The notes below the pieces were generated by a model that worked only from the letters and a program-made list of their open reading frames with translations, had not been told where the DNA came from and did not search any database. From NCBI GenBank assembly GCA_037389465.1, contig JAZARR010000008.1, positions 248,001 through 312,000 on the forward strand: a DNA stretch of 64,000 nt. Reading direction: 5' to 3'. This document shows positions 1 through 15,300 of this stretch, in pieces; position 1 is the first letter of the stretch, and each line of letters begins with the position of its first letter. The stretch comes from Baylisascaris procyonis (taxonomy: Eukaryota > Nematoda > Chromadorea > Rhabditida > Ascarididae). Both the position numbers and the translations under genes were made by a program.

Positions 1-616
1 TTCCTTTATGCTTCAAAGAAATTGTTTTATTTTATTGTTAAAATTGCTGATTTAGTTTGAGAGTCAGAGATTGAATTTTCAATTTGGCAGCTAGAATACA
101 GTGCTAAAACAATTATTTTCAAATGGTTTCTTGATATATATGCAAAGGCAGGCAAAGAGAGGCGAAAAAAGAATAATAGGGAAAAATGTGATTCCCAGGA
201 AAATGGTGGTATAAACCTTTCGAAATTGCACGAAATATCGGTGTTTTAAGCAAGTTGATGTATTAGAAATGATAAAGATAATTGATAGTCCATTGATTGA
301 TATGACGAATGTTATTATGGATTTTCGATACAATTAAGGAAAGTGACAAATCATGCCGACATCCTGATATATATTTTTGTTAGTATCCTTAAATATCTCT
401 AAGCATTACTAAGTATTTGGGTGAAAGGTTTTTATTATATTTCTTTATTATTCATTTGATAGGTGTTTTTATTTCGATGATGATTTTATGAGAAATTAGT
501 GAAAAATTCAAATATATTTTACTGCAGTATAATTTCCTATAAAATTTATTTTAGTAATTTAAAATAAAGCATATAATGAAATAATATTCCCAAATATTTA
601 TCAAATATTATTACAG

Positions 617-721
617 ATTTTGAAGTGGATAAAGATAGTGGACTTGTTCGTACTGCTCGACCATTGATAGGATTGGCTCGTGCACAACCTTATGAGCTTA
701 TCGTAACTGCCACCGATAAAG
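617..721 (+). CDS. Cadherin exon: end of a cadherin repeat
   Basis: First cadherin exon visible. Acceptor ttacag precedes it, and it enters and leaves in phase 1 with donor GTGTCA. It reads FEVDKDSGLVRT and then YELIVTATDKG across the junction with the next exon (1961). This is the second half of a cadherin repeat. Earlier exons must lie left of the window. Confidence 0.8.
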
Positions 722-3700
722 GTGTCATTAATTTTATTCGGAAAATTTATTCTCAATTTTAGATGCTTGAAAAATTTTTAACTGCCACACATTTTACCCC
801 AAAAAAAATTTTTTTTTCTGAGAATTGCTTTCTTTATCTATTCTCAAGCCCTTTTAGGTTATTTTTCTTCGATGAAATTCTCATTGCTGTCAACCATCGT
901 TGTGCTAATTGCCTATTTTCCCTAAAGTAGCATTTATGAATTGATAGAATGTTGTGTACTTTTGTTGATTTAGTATTGTGAAAAGTATTTTTAGACGCTT
1001 ATTCATATTTGAAAGAGAATTTTTTTCCGCTTGAACATTTTGAGAGGTTCACTTAAAATCGATGAAATTTCGAGAAAAATTTCCTAAATTATTTTTTGAT
1101 ATTCATATTTTTCATTGCCATATTCTTTGGTGTTATTTTGCCTCTTCTAACATTTGTCACTCGGAAAGAATTTCCAAGAAATTAGCGTTTAAGCAAAGAG
1201 AAAATAGAGTTAAAAAATTTATTTAAAAAAACTTTGCGGGCAATTTCTTCATTTGGTCTTTGAAAAATACAGAATGCATTTACAATTGTCCGTAAAAATT
1301 TTCATTTAGTCGTCGAAAAATGTCGCTGATGAAGTATTTGAAAAAAACCATTGTTATTCCGGAATTTTTTTGAAATCAAATACTTTTAGGAAATTTTCCT
1401 TTGGCATCTTCGTTATTACAAAGCAATATATGCTTGAAGTCTTTTTAAAATTGAAAAGTCGTTATAAAAACTAAATTGTGAATTATTAAGAAAAAAAATT
1501 ATTATCGAGAACAATACTGCAGGATTGAATAATTGGCCTCTATCATTCAGCGATCATTTATTATCCTTTTCGATTTCGAGATAAAAAATCATCTATTAGA
1601 TCAATAGTATCTGCTCCTTTTGTAAATTAATTCTAGTACGAAAGAAAACTTGTATGATGATTGATAATATAATTGAATTCTTGAAAATTTGCATAAATTT
1701 GCAACAGTAATTTACATAATTTTTTGGAGATTACATCAAGAAAATTTCCATCAGTAATCAAAATTCTCTAAAATAATGAGAGAGTTTTCGAAGATTATTC
1801 ATTAAAAAAATTTGCAATCATTCACTAATTAAGGCGATAAAAAATTTTTTCTTCGCTATGTATATTAAATTTTCAGTGATTGAATCCGTCTCTTTTAATC
1901 TGCACAGTTCTTAATAAATCAAAGGAAGTTGCACTTTGCGCAATGTTCATCTTGTTGTAGGTGTTCCAGCATTAAATGCTACGGCAATAATAAGTGTACG
2001 CATTGTGGAATCAACATCGCTGAGTCGACCCGGTGATGACAAAGAAATTCATATTTTCGAACCACCTGTTGATTTTATCTTAAATCTTGATGAGGTGAGT
2101 ACTACTCATTGCGTGTTGGGAATAGGCAAGGAGAGGAGAAGTGGAGGAGGAGAGGGGAGGGGGAAGAGAGGGATGAGTTGAAGAGACGTTGAGTGAAAAA
2201 TCAGATCCCCCATTTCTTCTTACCTAAAATTTCATCGTTAAAATTAAATAGGTAGTACAAAACATTTTATCAGTTTTTGTGCGATCTTTCTTTTCTAAAG
2301 TGTTGAAATTGCTGCGCTCTTTGAACTCTTGTTTTTTTTTTACAATTATTGTGCAAACAATATTTGTTTTCTTAATGTTGAGTGAAATTATTTCAAAGAA
2401 AAAATACTAATATTTATGTCCGTCAGGAGTGATGAGCTTAATTCTTATATAGACGATTCACAGTAGCACAAATTTCCTCTCTTATGTGAATCCGCGTTTG
2501 TGAACTTCTCAAGGTCTCATTTGTTCCTCTCTGAAGAAAGAGACAAATAAAAGAGCATGCTATGAGTGTAGCATAATGTACTTTTTTGTTGTATTTTATG
2601 CCAGCCGGGTGTCGAAACTTGCAATTAGCAAGCGGAGGAGCTCATCGGAGCAGCTGACGCATTAAGCATTTTCCTAATATCGCTCATTAGAATAAACGAT
2701 CACACATGAATTGTTGACGAGTGATAAAATTTACGCAGTGATGCTGGTAATTTATGTCGGCTAATCTCCTCTCATAAAAATCCTACAAAAATTTCGCTTT
2801 TTTGTGCTTATAACCTGATCAGCATGAAATAAAAATTCAAGCTGGAGAAAACTTTTTTGCCTCATTTCATGGACTCTAATTCCTTCCGTATTGGATGAAT
2901 CAAGCTGAATATTTTTTATAGCTAAGCGCATCAGGCATGCGGATTAAGAACCGCCGGAAAGATACATAAATGTATGAATACAATGTTGCATTGTGCTGCT
3001 TGCCAATGTGAGCAGTAGAAGAGGTGTCTATAGCAGTGATCGAGTCATTTGAAATCGGATCTTACTTGCATTTTGGCAGAATTTTCTACTTATTAGTAGG
3101 GTTGGATCTTTCTTAAAGATTTCCGCTCATTTATTTATTTGTTTATTTTCCAGAATACACCTGCTAATCAGCGTGTTTACACGGTTCAAGCACGAATTGG
3201 TGGCTTCAACGATCAGTTCGAACGAGAAGTGAAATACTCAATCACAGTATGTGTATTTGTAATTGTTTTTCACTATTATTGTTTAAACAATATTGATAAC
3301 ATTGGTACTATCTAATTTTATTAGTGTATTATCAGTTGATTCAGTTCACTTCTATTAAAGTTGGTCTTACTAAAATACGATGTCGATGATTTACTGTCTT
3401 GAACAAGCGTTTTTATGCAAACCATCTTGCGATAACTTTTATTTAAGCAGCAGTTGGTTGTAGATTTTGCTCAAAGCGCCAGTAATAGCATCAGTAAGTG
3501 AAAGATGTTTTTTTTTTTGAAATTTTCAAAACTCTTAGCAGAGATCCTAAAGTTATCAAACAGTGGAATCTATATTCGCCAGTTCACCGAGATAAAAATG
3601 ATTTTTGCCCCCCCCCCCCTTCTCTCCATAAACTATCGCCCTAACCAGTCCCCCATCTCCTGCACTTTAAAACGTATCGTTGCTTATGTCGTACGGCATC

Positions 3701-6700
3701 ATCAATGATGTATGTAGTGTATACTACCTCGATGTATGTAGTGTATATTCTATCTCAGAGTAGAGTTTATTTTTAACGCAGCCTTTCATCAAAACAAAGC
3801 AAAATGCAGGTGTTCGAACGCCATAAATTTTCCAAGTACTTCTCGGCAGATGGCATCTTCTGCTCTCTCTTTTTTCGTACTACATATACCCTAACAAAGC
3901 GACGAATGCAAACTGCAGACCAATTGCACTAATGAAAAATCGATCATTCGAAATGAGAAAATGAAGGCTGAATCGACCTTTACTTAGAGAATGGAAAAAA
4001 AAGCGTTTCGTCTAATTGTTTGAATAAATTCGCTCGATAGTAAATTGAAGAGTATTTTGATATGAATTTGCCACAACTGAATTCAATATTTTGGAATGAT
4101 TTTATGAAATAAGAGACTTAGATGGAGGGGAGAATTCGCCCACGATGATTCGACTGAATTTTAGCTGCGTTAAGTTAAATAAGACTGAGAGATTAGAGAT
4201 ATAGGTGTAGCATTTTTTGTTTTCCAAATCTTAGCACCTCCTTTTGCAAACTTCAATTAATTGCAAGTTGAGGTAACATCATGTTAAGGAGTGCGATATA
4301 TTTGATAAAACGATAGTTTTTGAAGTACTTGGAATATAAAACAACTATTAATGGGATTGAATTAAAATAACACGCATAAGATGATGTGAATACTAATCAA
4401 TGTTTAATGCATATCGTAACGCCTAAGTGATGCAAGGAACAGTGCATTTTTCTGTGTTTTTAAATTCAAAAAAGTGCGTCTTTGCACATTTTAATTGAGA
4501 AAATGCTCATCTTTGCGCATCTTAAAACAAGCGTCATCAAGTGAAATGATCAGCAAGTAAAAAAATTTATTATGAAAATTATGTAAAATTTCCGAACAAA
4601 GAAATTCAAAATTTACGAGCAATGAGAGAATTTATAGAATATATGGTCACATCTATCTTAGAAGCAGAATTTTTCTTCTATTAATTTTTTTTTCTCTCTA
4701 AATTTCGTTGTATCATATCTGGAGGATTTGCGCTTTCCGTTTTAATGCATTTAGCTAATTGTGATGCTTTTTTACTGGCTACCTAGATGCTCTAATATTG
4801 TGTTTTGGGTTTGAGCTGCAGCCATAATTCCGAGCTGTAGCAATTTCAAATGAAGAGCGACTGTGCAGCAATTGCGTCGTGAGAACGACGACGATTCATA
4901 TTGTTTATTGCTCGTGAGCATTGAGCTCGTTCTTATTTAATGTTTATTTAATTGCGCACATTTGTTCTTATCCTCGATAAATTCGAGGCAACCGACTGTC
5001 AGTTGGCTTTTTTTTTTTCAAATAGGCAAAAAACATTTCCACTAAAATTTCTCATAAATTGAAACGTATAAAATAATCGAACAATAAATAAGCAATACAA
5101 TAAGCATTGGCACATAGCAATAGAGACAATAGAGATCTTTCGAGAAGGTTATAGTATTTTGAAATAAAACATTTGTATGTCATTGAAAATAACAGTCAAT
5201 AGAAATATGTAAATTATTGAAGGTTGTAAGCGATAGATTCCTTGAGCACATTTCGACGTTCAAATTGACGATTTGGCAATCAAAGTAGCTTGTTTATATA
5301 TTAGGAGTAAATCAAGAAATCAATAAATCAATGTGCCAATCAATAAATAAATATATAAATTTGCAAATAAATAAATAAGCTAATTAATAAATGGTTCTTA
5401 CCATTTAATACTTCATAAAATGAGTAGTGGACAACTTTTCGTTAATTTTCATTTCAAAAAAAAGTTGCTTAAGGAGATAACAGGTAGGATTCTTATTGAT
5501 AAGTCCATCTATTATTTATTTAGGCAGTAGATAACGTGACCGATGGTGGATGGTTCGGTATCGATTCAAGTAGCGGCGATGTGTTCACATTACGACAGCT
5601 TGACTATGAGCAACAATCCGCCATTACAGTTTGTTGCTATTTTCACTTTCATAGTTTTCAGAAATAAAATGTTCCAGGAATTTTCAGGAAAAATCCGGAC
5701 AATTCATTCAAAAAATGCTCAAACAAATTCTTACTATCCGGAAAAGAAATGACCATGGTATTCTGTTTAAATTATTACGATTTTTTTTTCGACTACATAA
5801 TGTGAAATATATTCGCACATTTCGAACAATTCATCGAAATAAGCGCATCCATATGAGGTTATCATTTCATACGGCATATTGCATCAAAGTGTTCCGATTT
5901 TATCGTTCTTTTCACTCAATGGCAAATGCTGTCGATAAATAGCAGCACATACACAAACAAACAAATCGCCTAACAAATGGGATAGCTATGATGGAAGAGG
6001 GTCATTTTGCAATGAAATAGCATTTTTGCTTATGGTTTGTTTTATTAATTTGCATCCAGTATGCATACGCATTCTTAGAAGTTTTTCCGTTGGTTTACCA
6101 TTAATGTTTTTAAATTTTTCTCTTTAATTTCCTTATTCATCGTTAGTGTAACGTTCTCTAATCATGTATAAAACATTTTCATAGAATCAACATTCTAAAC
6201 ATTCATTCACAATATTAGGCATTGCTGCATCAACAAAGGTATGCCTTCTGTGTGCGGATGGGAGGAAATACTTGAAGAAATACTTGAAAGATTCATCGTA
6301 AGGGAAAGATTTGAAATGAGATTTATTCATGTCTGGAAAATAATGTCAATTTTATTGAACGGTCGATTAGTTGTATAGCTTGAAGAAGGAGTCAAAATTG
6401 AGAGAATTGCTCGTTTATTTGCTGTCCAGTACGAAGGTAGGGAGAGATCTCATGGAATCTATGCTTTGCAACTAGATATGGAACACTTCAAATTCTCTAT
6501 CTGAAGTTAGCAGTTTGAACTGCTTGACCATCGGAGATCATTGGCAGAATGCTTGAACACTGAAAGGTTGCCGAAGAAAATTTAACGGAGGGAGCATTGC
6601 GAAAGTTTGCAACTAATCATTAACGCATTCAATATGAAAAAAGTTTATTTTGTTGCAAAATTCTTTGAAGAAATGCAGTGAATAAACATTCTTTGTGGGT

Positions 6701-9700
6701 TATGCCATTACAATAAGAGAGTAGATATAACAAAAAATCATGAAATTCGAGATTTATTTACATTGCTCATTGTTTGCTCAATTGTGTTGATACATCACGA
6801 AGCACTATCTTTTCGCATCATTGAGTTTGTCTTTTTAAATGATAAGCGTTTTCATGTGGTGTCATGTTTGAAAGCCTACCACAGCTTTAGATTGCAGGTA
6901 AATTTACACCTTAACAATATATGTAATTCGGATCAGAAGACCCTATCTATACTCCTTCCTTTAGCGACAGCCGCATATGCGTCTCTGACATTTTGTATAG
7001 AAATACCTGAAGTATCTATATTATCAATTGTGCTATCGGAAACATCAGGCGGGTTCAAGCATTAGCAGATCCATTCTCTATCGTTGAGTATGCATGATTC
7101 AACGTCTTAATGAATATTTGAACATTTCTTCAATAGTATCACTATCGAATAGAAAACTCACCAGAGTAAACAATGTGTATTGACTTTATGAAAAATGTAT
7201 CTTTTGTTGGCGACATTCTATATGGCTTTGCACACTCTTCATCGAGCGACGATCAACTCGATGCCCTCATTTTATTTGTTAGTGATGCGTGAAACTTTTC
7301 CTTTATGTTTAGTGCAGATTTTCACACTTAATCATTCAGCTTTGCATTGTGCTTTACGCTTTTTTGCTTATAATTTCTCTCATAAATTTCATTATTTGCA
7401 TAGTTTTTTTTTTTAATTTTTTTTTCAAAAAAACTTTTTTTTCTTTGCAATTCTGAAAAAAACGCTCAAAAGTGGATTTGGCTTGAAGTGAAGGAACATT
7501 AATGAAGCCCGTTTCAAGATGGGCAACTTTATGTCAAGTCCATATCTGATAAAATCTGCCATTTCGAGCCGATTGGCTGGCAGAAAAAAGATTTTTTAAA
7601 AGTCTTCTGCGAGTGGTTAATTGAGCAATAAAATGAAAGTGTCGTTGTGCATAATTTATTTTTTGTTAGTAAGTTGTGAAATGAATTGGTGCTTAGATGA
7701 GGATGATGCTAAAGCAAATATCACCTTGATTCCTCTTGTATTCTTCTTCATTTCTACCTTAAAGTTAAAGCATTTCTTAATTCAGCCATATTATTATTGA
7801 AGAAATTTTCTCTACAATTGGTCTTATTGATATTATGCGCAAAAGTGATGGCTTATTGCTAGCGGCAATCTTGTTTTTCACTCATATCCACTGGCGTTAT
7901 ATGCAATAAATAGTATAGATGCGTAGATATGCACATGAAAGTTGTTGTAGTATTGCATATGGGATGAGTGTTCCAATATTCGATTCCCATTCGACTCTCT
8001 AGTATCACTTTCCGCTTCCATAATTCCCTACTTTTGGCTCGTATTATTGAGTTACCTAATTTGCATTTGTATACTATTTCGTCATACACATACTCACTAT
8101 TGCACCTTTTTTAATACCTGATTGAAGTTGTTTGTGTGATCCGTCAATATATTCCCCATTTGCTTACGTTATCGTTTGTTCATCGAGGTGATGCTAGAAC
8201 GGTATTGCAAAGTCAATGCTAGAACCTTTGTGTTTTGTTGAGGGGATAATTGATATAGTGTTTTAGAGTAATACTGAAGTTACTAATTTTTACAGTATGT
8301 CGAAATTATTCCGCAATCCGGAGCGCAATCCAGAATTCCAATCCAGAGTGCAATTTGAATCCTTTTTTTGCGATATAAATGTGAACTTATAGTGTTTCTC
8401 TTCTTCATTTTTTCGAAGATCATTTGCAAGTTCTACCTCAACAATAGAGGGAATACTTCAAGCATTTGAGGAAATAATTTTTGCAGAAGTGAAAAAAAGA
8501 ACCAAATCTTCTGCGCTATAATTACCGTGAATCTTCGAATGTTTTCAAGTGATTTTCCCATTCAATGGTTCTGTGTTTAAAACGCTGAAAGGAAACAATT
8601 TCATTTGGATTATATTGTCGAAAAGAAACTCAAAATTGAATTCTATGAGACCAAAGAAAGTTCCCTTGTTAATTTCTTTAATACTCATTTATAAATCGCC
8701 TTTTTTGTGACGATTTGCGACATTGTCACAAAAAGACCAGCTCTTATTTATCATTTCGGATTTAAAAACCCAAACGCACACACAAGATTAGGGAGAGTCC
8801 TATGACGCATTGTTGTTTTTTCGTTACGTCCTGTAACATACTTCATGAACTACGGTCTTTTGTATTGTTTCTTTTGTAAGATACTGTAACTTAATTTAGA
8901 AACCACGGTTGTCTATAATTTCTGTGACAGCAGCTCAAAAAAAAGATAAGCTTTTCTACTCCTTTCGTTTTGAAAGCGATAAACAGGAGCTGTTAGAGCA
9001 TTTTAATTCACGCTTAAGAATTCAGTTTTTGATGGTTTTTTCCATGTGTTTATGTTTACATAACTAGGTTTATAAAGCGCTCCTATTTCGGAATTACTGC
9101 TTTAAATTGTAGTAGCAGAGAGATGATGAGGCCCTAATTTTCTCAAAATTTTTGACACCTGTTCCCCCCTCCCGAAAATTGAGGCGATGGTGTTGCAGTT
9201 TTCATCAGGTTCTATGCTGTATCCGACAAAAATTGCTATGAGAATGATTCATGCGTGGCTTGTCTCTCTCAAAATTTCAGCTCTAATTACGTGATTGCTG
9301 TTTGCGAATTTTTTATAGTCGTTCAGCGAATATTCGATAGTAGGGAGAGCATTACCCTAAAATTTGATGTGCGCTTTCAGTACGTGCGATGGAAAAGTTA
9401 ACTTTTTATTTGTAGTTTTTGGTGTTTTATGAAAATCTCGATTTTCGATTTAATGATTGTCTTATAAAATTATGAATCATTTTCAGTTTCTTTGTATGCA
9501 GTGGAAAAGGTTTGCAAAAAACCTGTTTTTTCAAAAAAAAAAGACTAATAAAACTACTGTCTGAGTGTTTTTTTTCGCATTCCACTGAAAACTTAGGATA
9601 TGCATTCATCGATGGACGGAATCTGGAGCATGAAAATCCACTAATGAAAAATTGCATTCACAAAATCCACTAAGCTGCCATAAGATAATAATTTTGTCGG

Positions 9701-12273
9701 TGTGTATGTGTGTATTTTTGTCCGTTTATCATACAGTTTCAACTCAAAAGCTGAGCTTTTGCTATGAAAGTTGATTGTTCCGTTTATTATAAGATGACAT
9801 GACATTCGATATCAATACTCAAGAGTGACATCTCCTCAAAAAAGAGTTTTGATAGTCAGATGAAGTCGCTAAAAAAATTATATGCATTTTGTAACTGTCA
9901 ATAGTGAAGCATTTTTTATAGCGGTTCGAGGAAATGGCAAATTTATTTAAAAAGATTTTCTTAGCATTTGGATCACTCAAAATATGAATGCATTATTTTG
10001 CAATGTTTTATTATTTATTGATATTTCATGAAAGCCGGTTGGTCTGACAAGCAAAAGTGCAAAAGCGCTAATTATTTCAACTCGTTTGGCATGTTTATTC
10101 GTCTATTTTCCGCTTACTCAAACTTCGGCTTCGTTTCTTTTTCAAGTGAAAATTCCTTCTGTTTTTCTTCAGGATGTTATTTTTATAGTGCAATTATTAG
10201 AGTCTTTTTCTTGAGCACTTTTTTTTTCAATTCTTTTAGCATGTGTACAGCCACGCTTCCGCGTGTTTGGTAGTTTCTTTCAATCTTCGACGTCTTCTCG
10301 ACTATGCATTTTTATTTTTTATAACTACTTTCTTAGTAGAAAGCAATTATATTGTTTTTGTTCTACTTTATGGTATCTCTGCAATCGTTACTGATATTTT
10401 TTTGCACTCTAATGTGGAAAAACGAAAAAAAGCGCTTTTTTTCTAATATTATTGCCATAAGTCATTGTTGTATGGCAAATGTGCGAAATGTTATTTCAGA
10501 TTTCATGACCAAAATGCTCTTATAGATTCAAATACTCTTTTTTTTTCGGTTATTCCTTTTTCTGAAGTTTTTTTCTCGAAAAGAAAAAAAAAACCTATTC
10601 GTGCATATAACTTCCGCTTTTGCATTCCTATTGGAAGCAATTTTCAAATTGCACGCTCTCAAACAATCATTTCTGAAGCATTTTGCGCTTTATTTCCTTT
10701 GCAGTTTATGCACTCATAACGGTGCTAAAATGCGGCTATTAAATAATGTATCGTTTTAAAAGTATGTCCGACGAAATACCCGTACAATTACTCGTTCCTT
10801 TTTTATTGAGGTCTTTTAGTATATTAATGAAATGAACCAATTAGAATTTTATTTACTCCCAACTTGTTCGCTTCAAGATCATGAACTCCTTTTGAAATTC
10901 ATCGTATAAATAAATACTTTTTGGATAATGTATTTTAGGTAAAGAACGATTTTATATGGGATGTGAATATCTCAATGGTTTTATTAAGAGACATTATATT
11001 TTTAGGTTGTTTTATTCGAAAAGGCGAAGTTGAACGGTTGTTGCTGCATTCACTAAAATATCTCGTCATTTTTAAAATTGAGAAAGAGAAAGGGGAGAAG
11101 AGGATAAATCACCTGAATTTTTTTTTTGCTTTAAGATTTGAAATCAGTTAGAATTTCGACTACACGAATCGTTTGAGGAAAATAGTGGAAATTTATCGAA
11201 AAACGAGTTTGTAAAGTCCTATCTTTTTGCTCATTCGTCTTAGTAAATTATTCGATTAAATTACAAGTCGATATGAATCCTCATCACTCGAACAAAAGAT
11301 TTCCCGTTCGTAATTTTCTCAGACAGGTGGTGAAAAAAACGTTATGAATTTCACATTTTATATTTTTGTACTTTTTTTCATCTTCTTAAATATCCGTTTT
11401 CTAGCTTTTGCGACAATGAGAACGTAAACAACAAAATGAAGAACAATTGTTACTGTCAAATATCTCAGTGAAATTGCATTTATAATTTCACTGTGTATTT
11501 CAGTTTTGTGTTTGTTACACATGAAGTTTTATGACGAAAAATTTCTTCTAATTCGATAAAGAATATAACTGGAAATACAAAAAAAATTTATACACAATGC
11601 AAATGTAGAAGATTATCAGGAGCTTTTTTTTTCAAGAAAATAATCAAAGCAGTCTGTGAAATATATCAAAGCAATCGCATTGATGCATTCTTCTCATCTA
11701 TGAAAATAAACCCAATTTCTAATGCAAATTTCTTGCATACTTACAGAAAGAATGAAAAATTGCACCGCACAGACTGATGGTTGGAAAGTTTCTCACTCTT
11801 TCAACTTCCTTCAGTGTTCTTGTAGGCATAGAAATTTACATATTCTTTGAGAATCATCTATGAACTTTCTCCATACGGTTTTTTGCGAAAAGAAATTGAC
11901 TGCGTACTTCAAACACTATGTTTTTAATGCCAAATTTTCTATGTCATCACTAAAACGCTCCGCTGCTTCATTGAATAAACATCAGAGTTGATCATTGTCA
12001 ATCACATTTGTAATTTAAAAAAATATTTCCCTTTTTCTAAAATTTCTTCTTTAAATAATTGAGTAAATGAAAATCGTTTTATTTATATGTTGATGGAAAT
12101 TTTATCTGAATTGGCAAATGACGTTTTGCATTTCATTCGGGGCAATCAAAAAATCAATAAAAACCTTTGAATCGAAAATATGACAACTCATATTTACATC
12201 GTCTAACTTTCTTATGGAACAACGTCAAGTGTATCGTTTCGGGTTTCAAGTGGATCAACTTACATTCTCATCG

Positions 12274-12356
<83 letters not shown>

Positions 12357-15300
12357 TACTCACTCCATTCGATATTAGCAGTCATTCACTTCCTTTTATA
12401 ATATCTATGGCACCCTTGTTGTCTGTTTTCTTGTTAGTTTACATGCATTTAAGGGAATAAGTGATGTCAGGTTAGTGATGCGATGATTTCATATAGCTTA
12501 ATTATGCTATTCGAGGTACAGCATTGAAGAAAGCAGTTGTTTTGGCATTCAAAGAAAATGGTCAGCCAATATTTCGGTAGGAGGGACCACCCTCATTCTC
12601 TCTGAAAATCGAGTTGACTTTCATGTTGATGGTTTTTGTTGATGATTCTACCGTATGGCATAAAATTTACAGGCGTCCTAGAAGTAAGAATTATCTTTCA
12701 AATTTTATATTGCAACATATGTGCAAGTTGCTCACAATCGCCATGTGGTGCACTACACAGTTTATTAGAGCCAAGCATTTATTAACAGATGATGTGCCTA
12801 TACGTATGCGATTTTTTTCGTAAACGATCCCTTTGAACATTCGTTTGTTTAATTTTTCTAAATTTTTACAACAAAGCAATTCGCTCGGAAGTTTAGAAAA
12901 TCTCATCCCATTATCACTAATAGTTCTGTTAAAAAGCTCTTTTTCCGGTTAAGGGAATTTTATGCTATGAAATATTCTTTTAAGTAATATTACTCTTTGT
13001 ATCGAACGTTCTAGATGAGCCTAGCCGTTCCAAATATTCTACATATAACTACGATCCCAGCCGAAGAAGTGAGAAGTGGGAAGGTATCGGCCAAAAATTC
13101 CTATGCGTAATATTTTTCCGCATGATCGAAAACTTAATCTGAAATCTACCTGCAATTTGCCATTAACTAAGCAGCTCACCTATGATCGTTTAGACTGCTT
13201 GGAGAGCCACAGTAAATCCAATAAACTCTAGCTTTCCTTTCTTACCAAAAAAATTTGCCGTGCTCAGTTCAGTTGAATGAGATGCGGATATATACTCCAG
13301 TTGCTCATATTTAGTGAATTTTCGACTATTCTAGAGAAATTTCCACTCAGATTTATTCGCTGTTTTAAAGCACAGTGCATTTTGACCATTTTCCGGAAAT
13401 AGCAGTAAAATAAGGACAGAAATATTGCAGAAGTGAAAAGTGTAGAAAACAGCGGGCAATTGAATTTTAATCGCCCACCGTTCGGGTGATAGACATTTAT
13501 ATATGACCAAAAGATTTGTCTTTTCCGTTGAAATCGCTGACATAATTTTGTAGAGTAAATCGCATGCTTAAAATATTAAAGAACCAATAAAATTGTACTG
13601 CTTATATGCTAGAAGTTACTTAGATCAATAAGTACTTGTTTGCGTTATTTTAGAGAGTAAAATATTTTCATGAGAATTTCAATACATTTGACGAACTAGT
13701 TACTTTGTTTATTTAGGTGAATAATTTCAACTAGTGCAGAGGGGAAAGATCAATTGTTGAAAAACATTGCGCAATGAACTTATCTGTCCTTACTGTCATT
13801 TCTGTTTTTTGCTTATCCCCCTACCTTTCATGTCTACTTTTCTCGCCAATTTCAGCACCCTAAATGAGTCTCAATGATGGGGGGAGGGGTGGGGGGGGGG
13901 GATGCATAAATGCTTAATTATCGTCATCATCGAGAGATTTTATTTAAATATTTGTCACTTCCTACTCCTCAATATTTCAGTAGCTGGTGATCGGATTTAC
14001 ATTGCCCTTAAATATTTGAGTTGTCATTAAATGAAATTTTTTTTTTCGCAATGAAACGTTTCAAACGATAGCACCAAACAGTGGTTACTTCTTATTGCTT
14101 TTTAGCAATACCAGTTTACTTAAGTATCGTCTGCCATCAATAGTGCTTTATGTTTTCACTATTTTTGAGGGTTGAGGCTATAGCACTTGCAAAATTCAGC
14201 TCGAATCATCTTTAAAATCATCGGTGAAGAAAACATATTAAAGTTGTTTTGTATCACTTAAATTTCTATAAGCGATTCCACTACTCACGCCTTTTCCTTA
14301 TCTTTTATTCTCAATTTAATGTACTGTTTTTCTTAAAACATGGTCGGCACTGAATCGACGTGCCCGTCAAGTTTGAACGCTTCATTCAATTCGTTATCAA
14401 TGAAAATGGAATATAGAACATATTCCATCTCTCAATTGCCGATGAAAAATTCGAAGATCACCAGTAGGATGGGGTCACTGAGTAGGAGATGCTGATTTTG
14501 AAGTTGCGGCTCAATTTCAAGTTTGCCTTGCTAAGTCACTTTTTTTTTGTTTAAGTGCGATGCATTTTTAGTTGAATTAGGCAAATAGACGACAGACGAC
14601 TGTCACCAAAATCTACCTGTCTTTACCTTTATAAAAAATACTCGAGAACACACGATTTTCTGAGTCAAGTTAAATTTTTTTGTTTTCTTATGTAAATTTT
14701 TGTGTGCTCGTGCTGTTGCCCCATAGCTGAGCCGTGATAAACTTGCAATAATTAGGGCGATGTGTTGAATCGGCTAAGGACCTCACCTTATTCTACCATT
14801 TCCTTCCTTCTCTGGCTAGGCTACTGAATGTACTTCTAAAATCTCTAAGTAGGTCTTTCATAGTAAGCGATCGTATTTGTTATTCTATTATCATAGAATG
14901 GTGTGCGACACTTAGAAGCTTTGTTGAGGTTTCTCTTCATCGATTGCACTCCACTTTGCGTTTATTTACTTATACAATTATTCTAAACGAAAAAAAGCAC
15001 ACTCTTTTCTGGTGGCATTAGTGTATTGTTGACTTCCCTCTCCATAAATGTTCAATAGTTTTGTGGTATTTTTTTTCCCGCGATTTCTCGAACTTTTTTC
15101 TTACTTCTTATAAGCTCTTCGTCAACGTCGTTATTATCATTTTATAAGGCTACAATTTTCTCGTTTGGTTGTCTTCATTTTTCATTGTCCTTTTATTTGT
15201 TTCAAAGTAAAATTTTGCCATTTGGAAGGTATAATGGCGGGAAAAACATGACTGATAAGAATAACACGCTTCCAAGTGGGGAATGTATGTCGGATACTGC

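Noticed and set aside
1877..1920. Candidate cadherin exon after a strong ttttcag acceptor
   Set aside because: It stops after about twelve codons. The acceptor at 1960 gives the correct cadherin sequence GVPALNAT.
6190..6640. Possible mariner-type remnant
   Set aside because: A few words resembled transposase, but there is no continuous frame, no terminal inverted repeats and no catalytic triad.
10028..10719. Three consecutive plus-strand ORFs of 67-84 codons
   Set aside because: T-rich strand asymmetry depletes stops. The products are F/S-rich with no motif, and the ORFs overlap in different frames.
12167..12460. 97-codon plus-strand ORF
   Set aside because: The middle is the (AT)n tract read as I/Y, and the flanks show no coding features.
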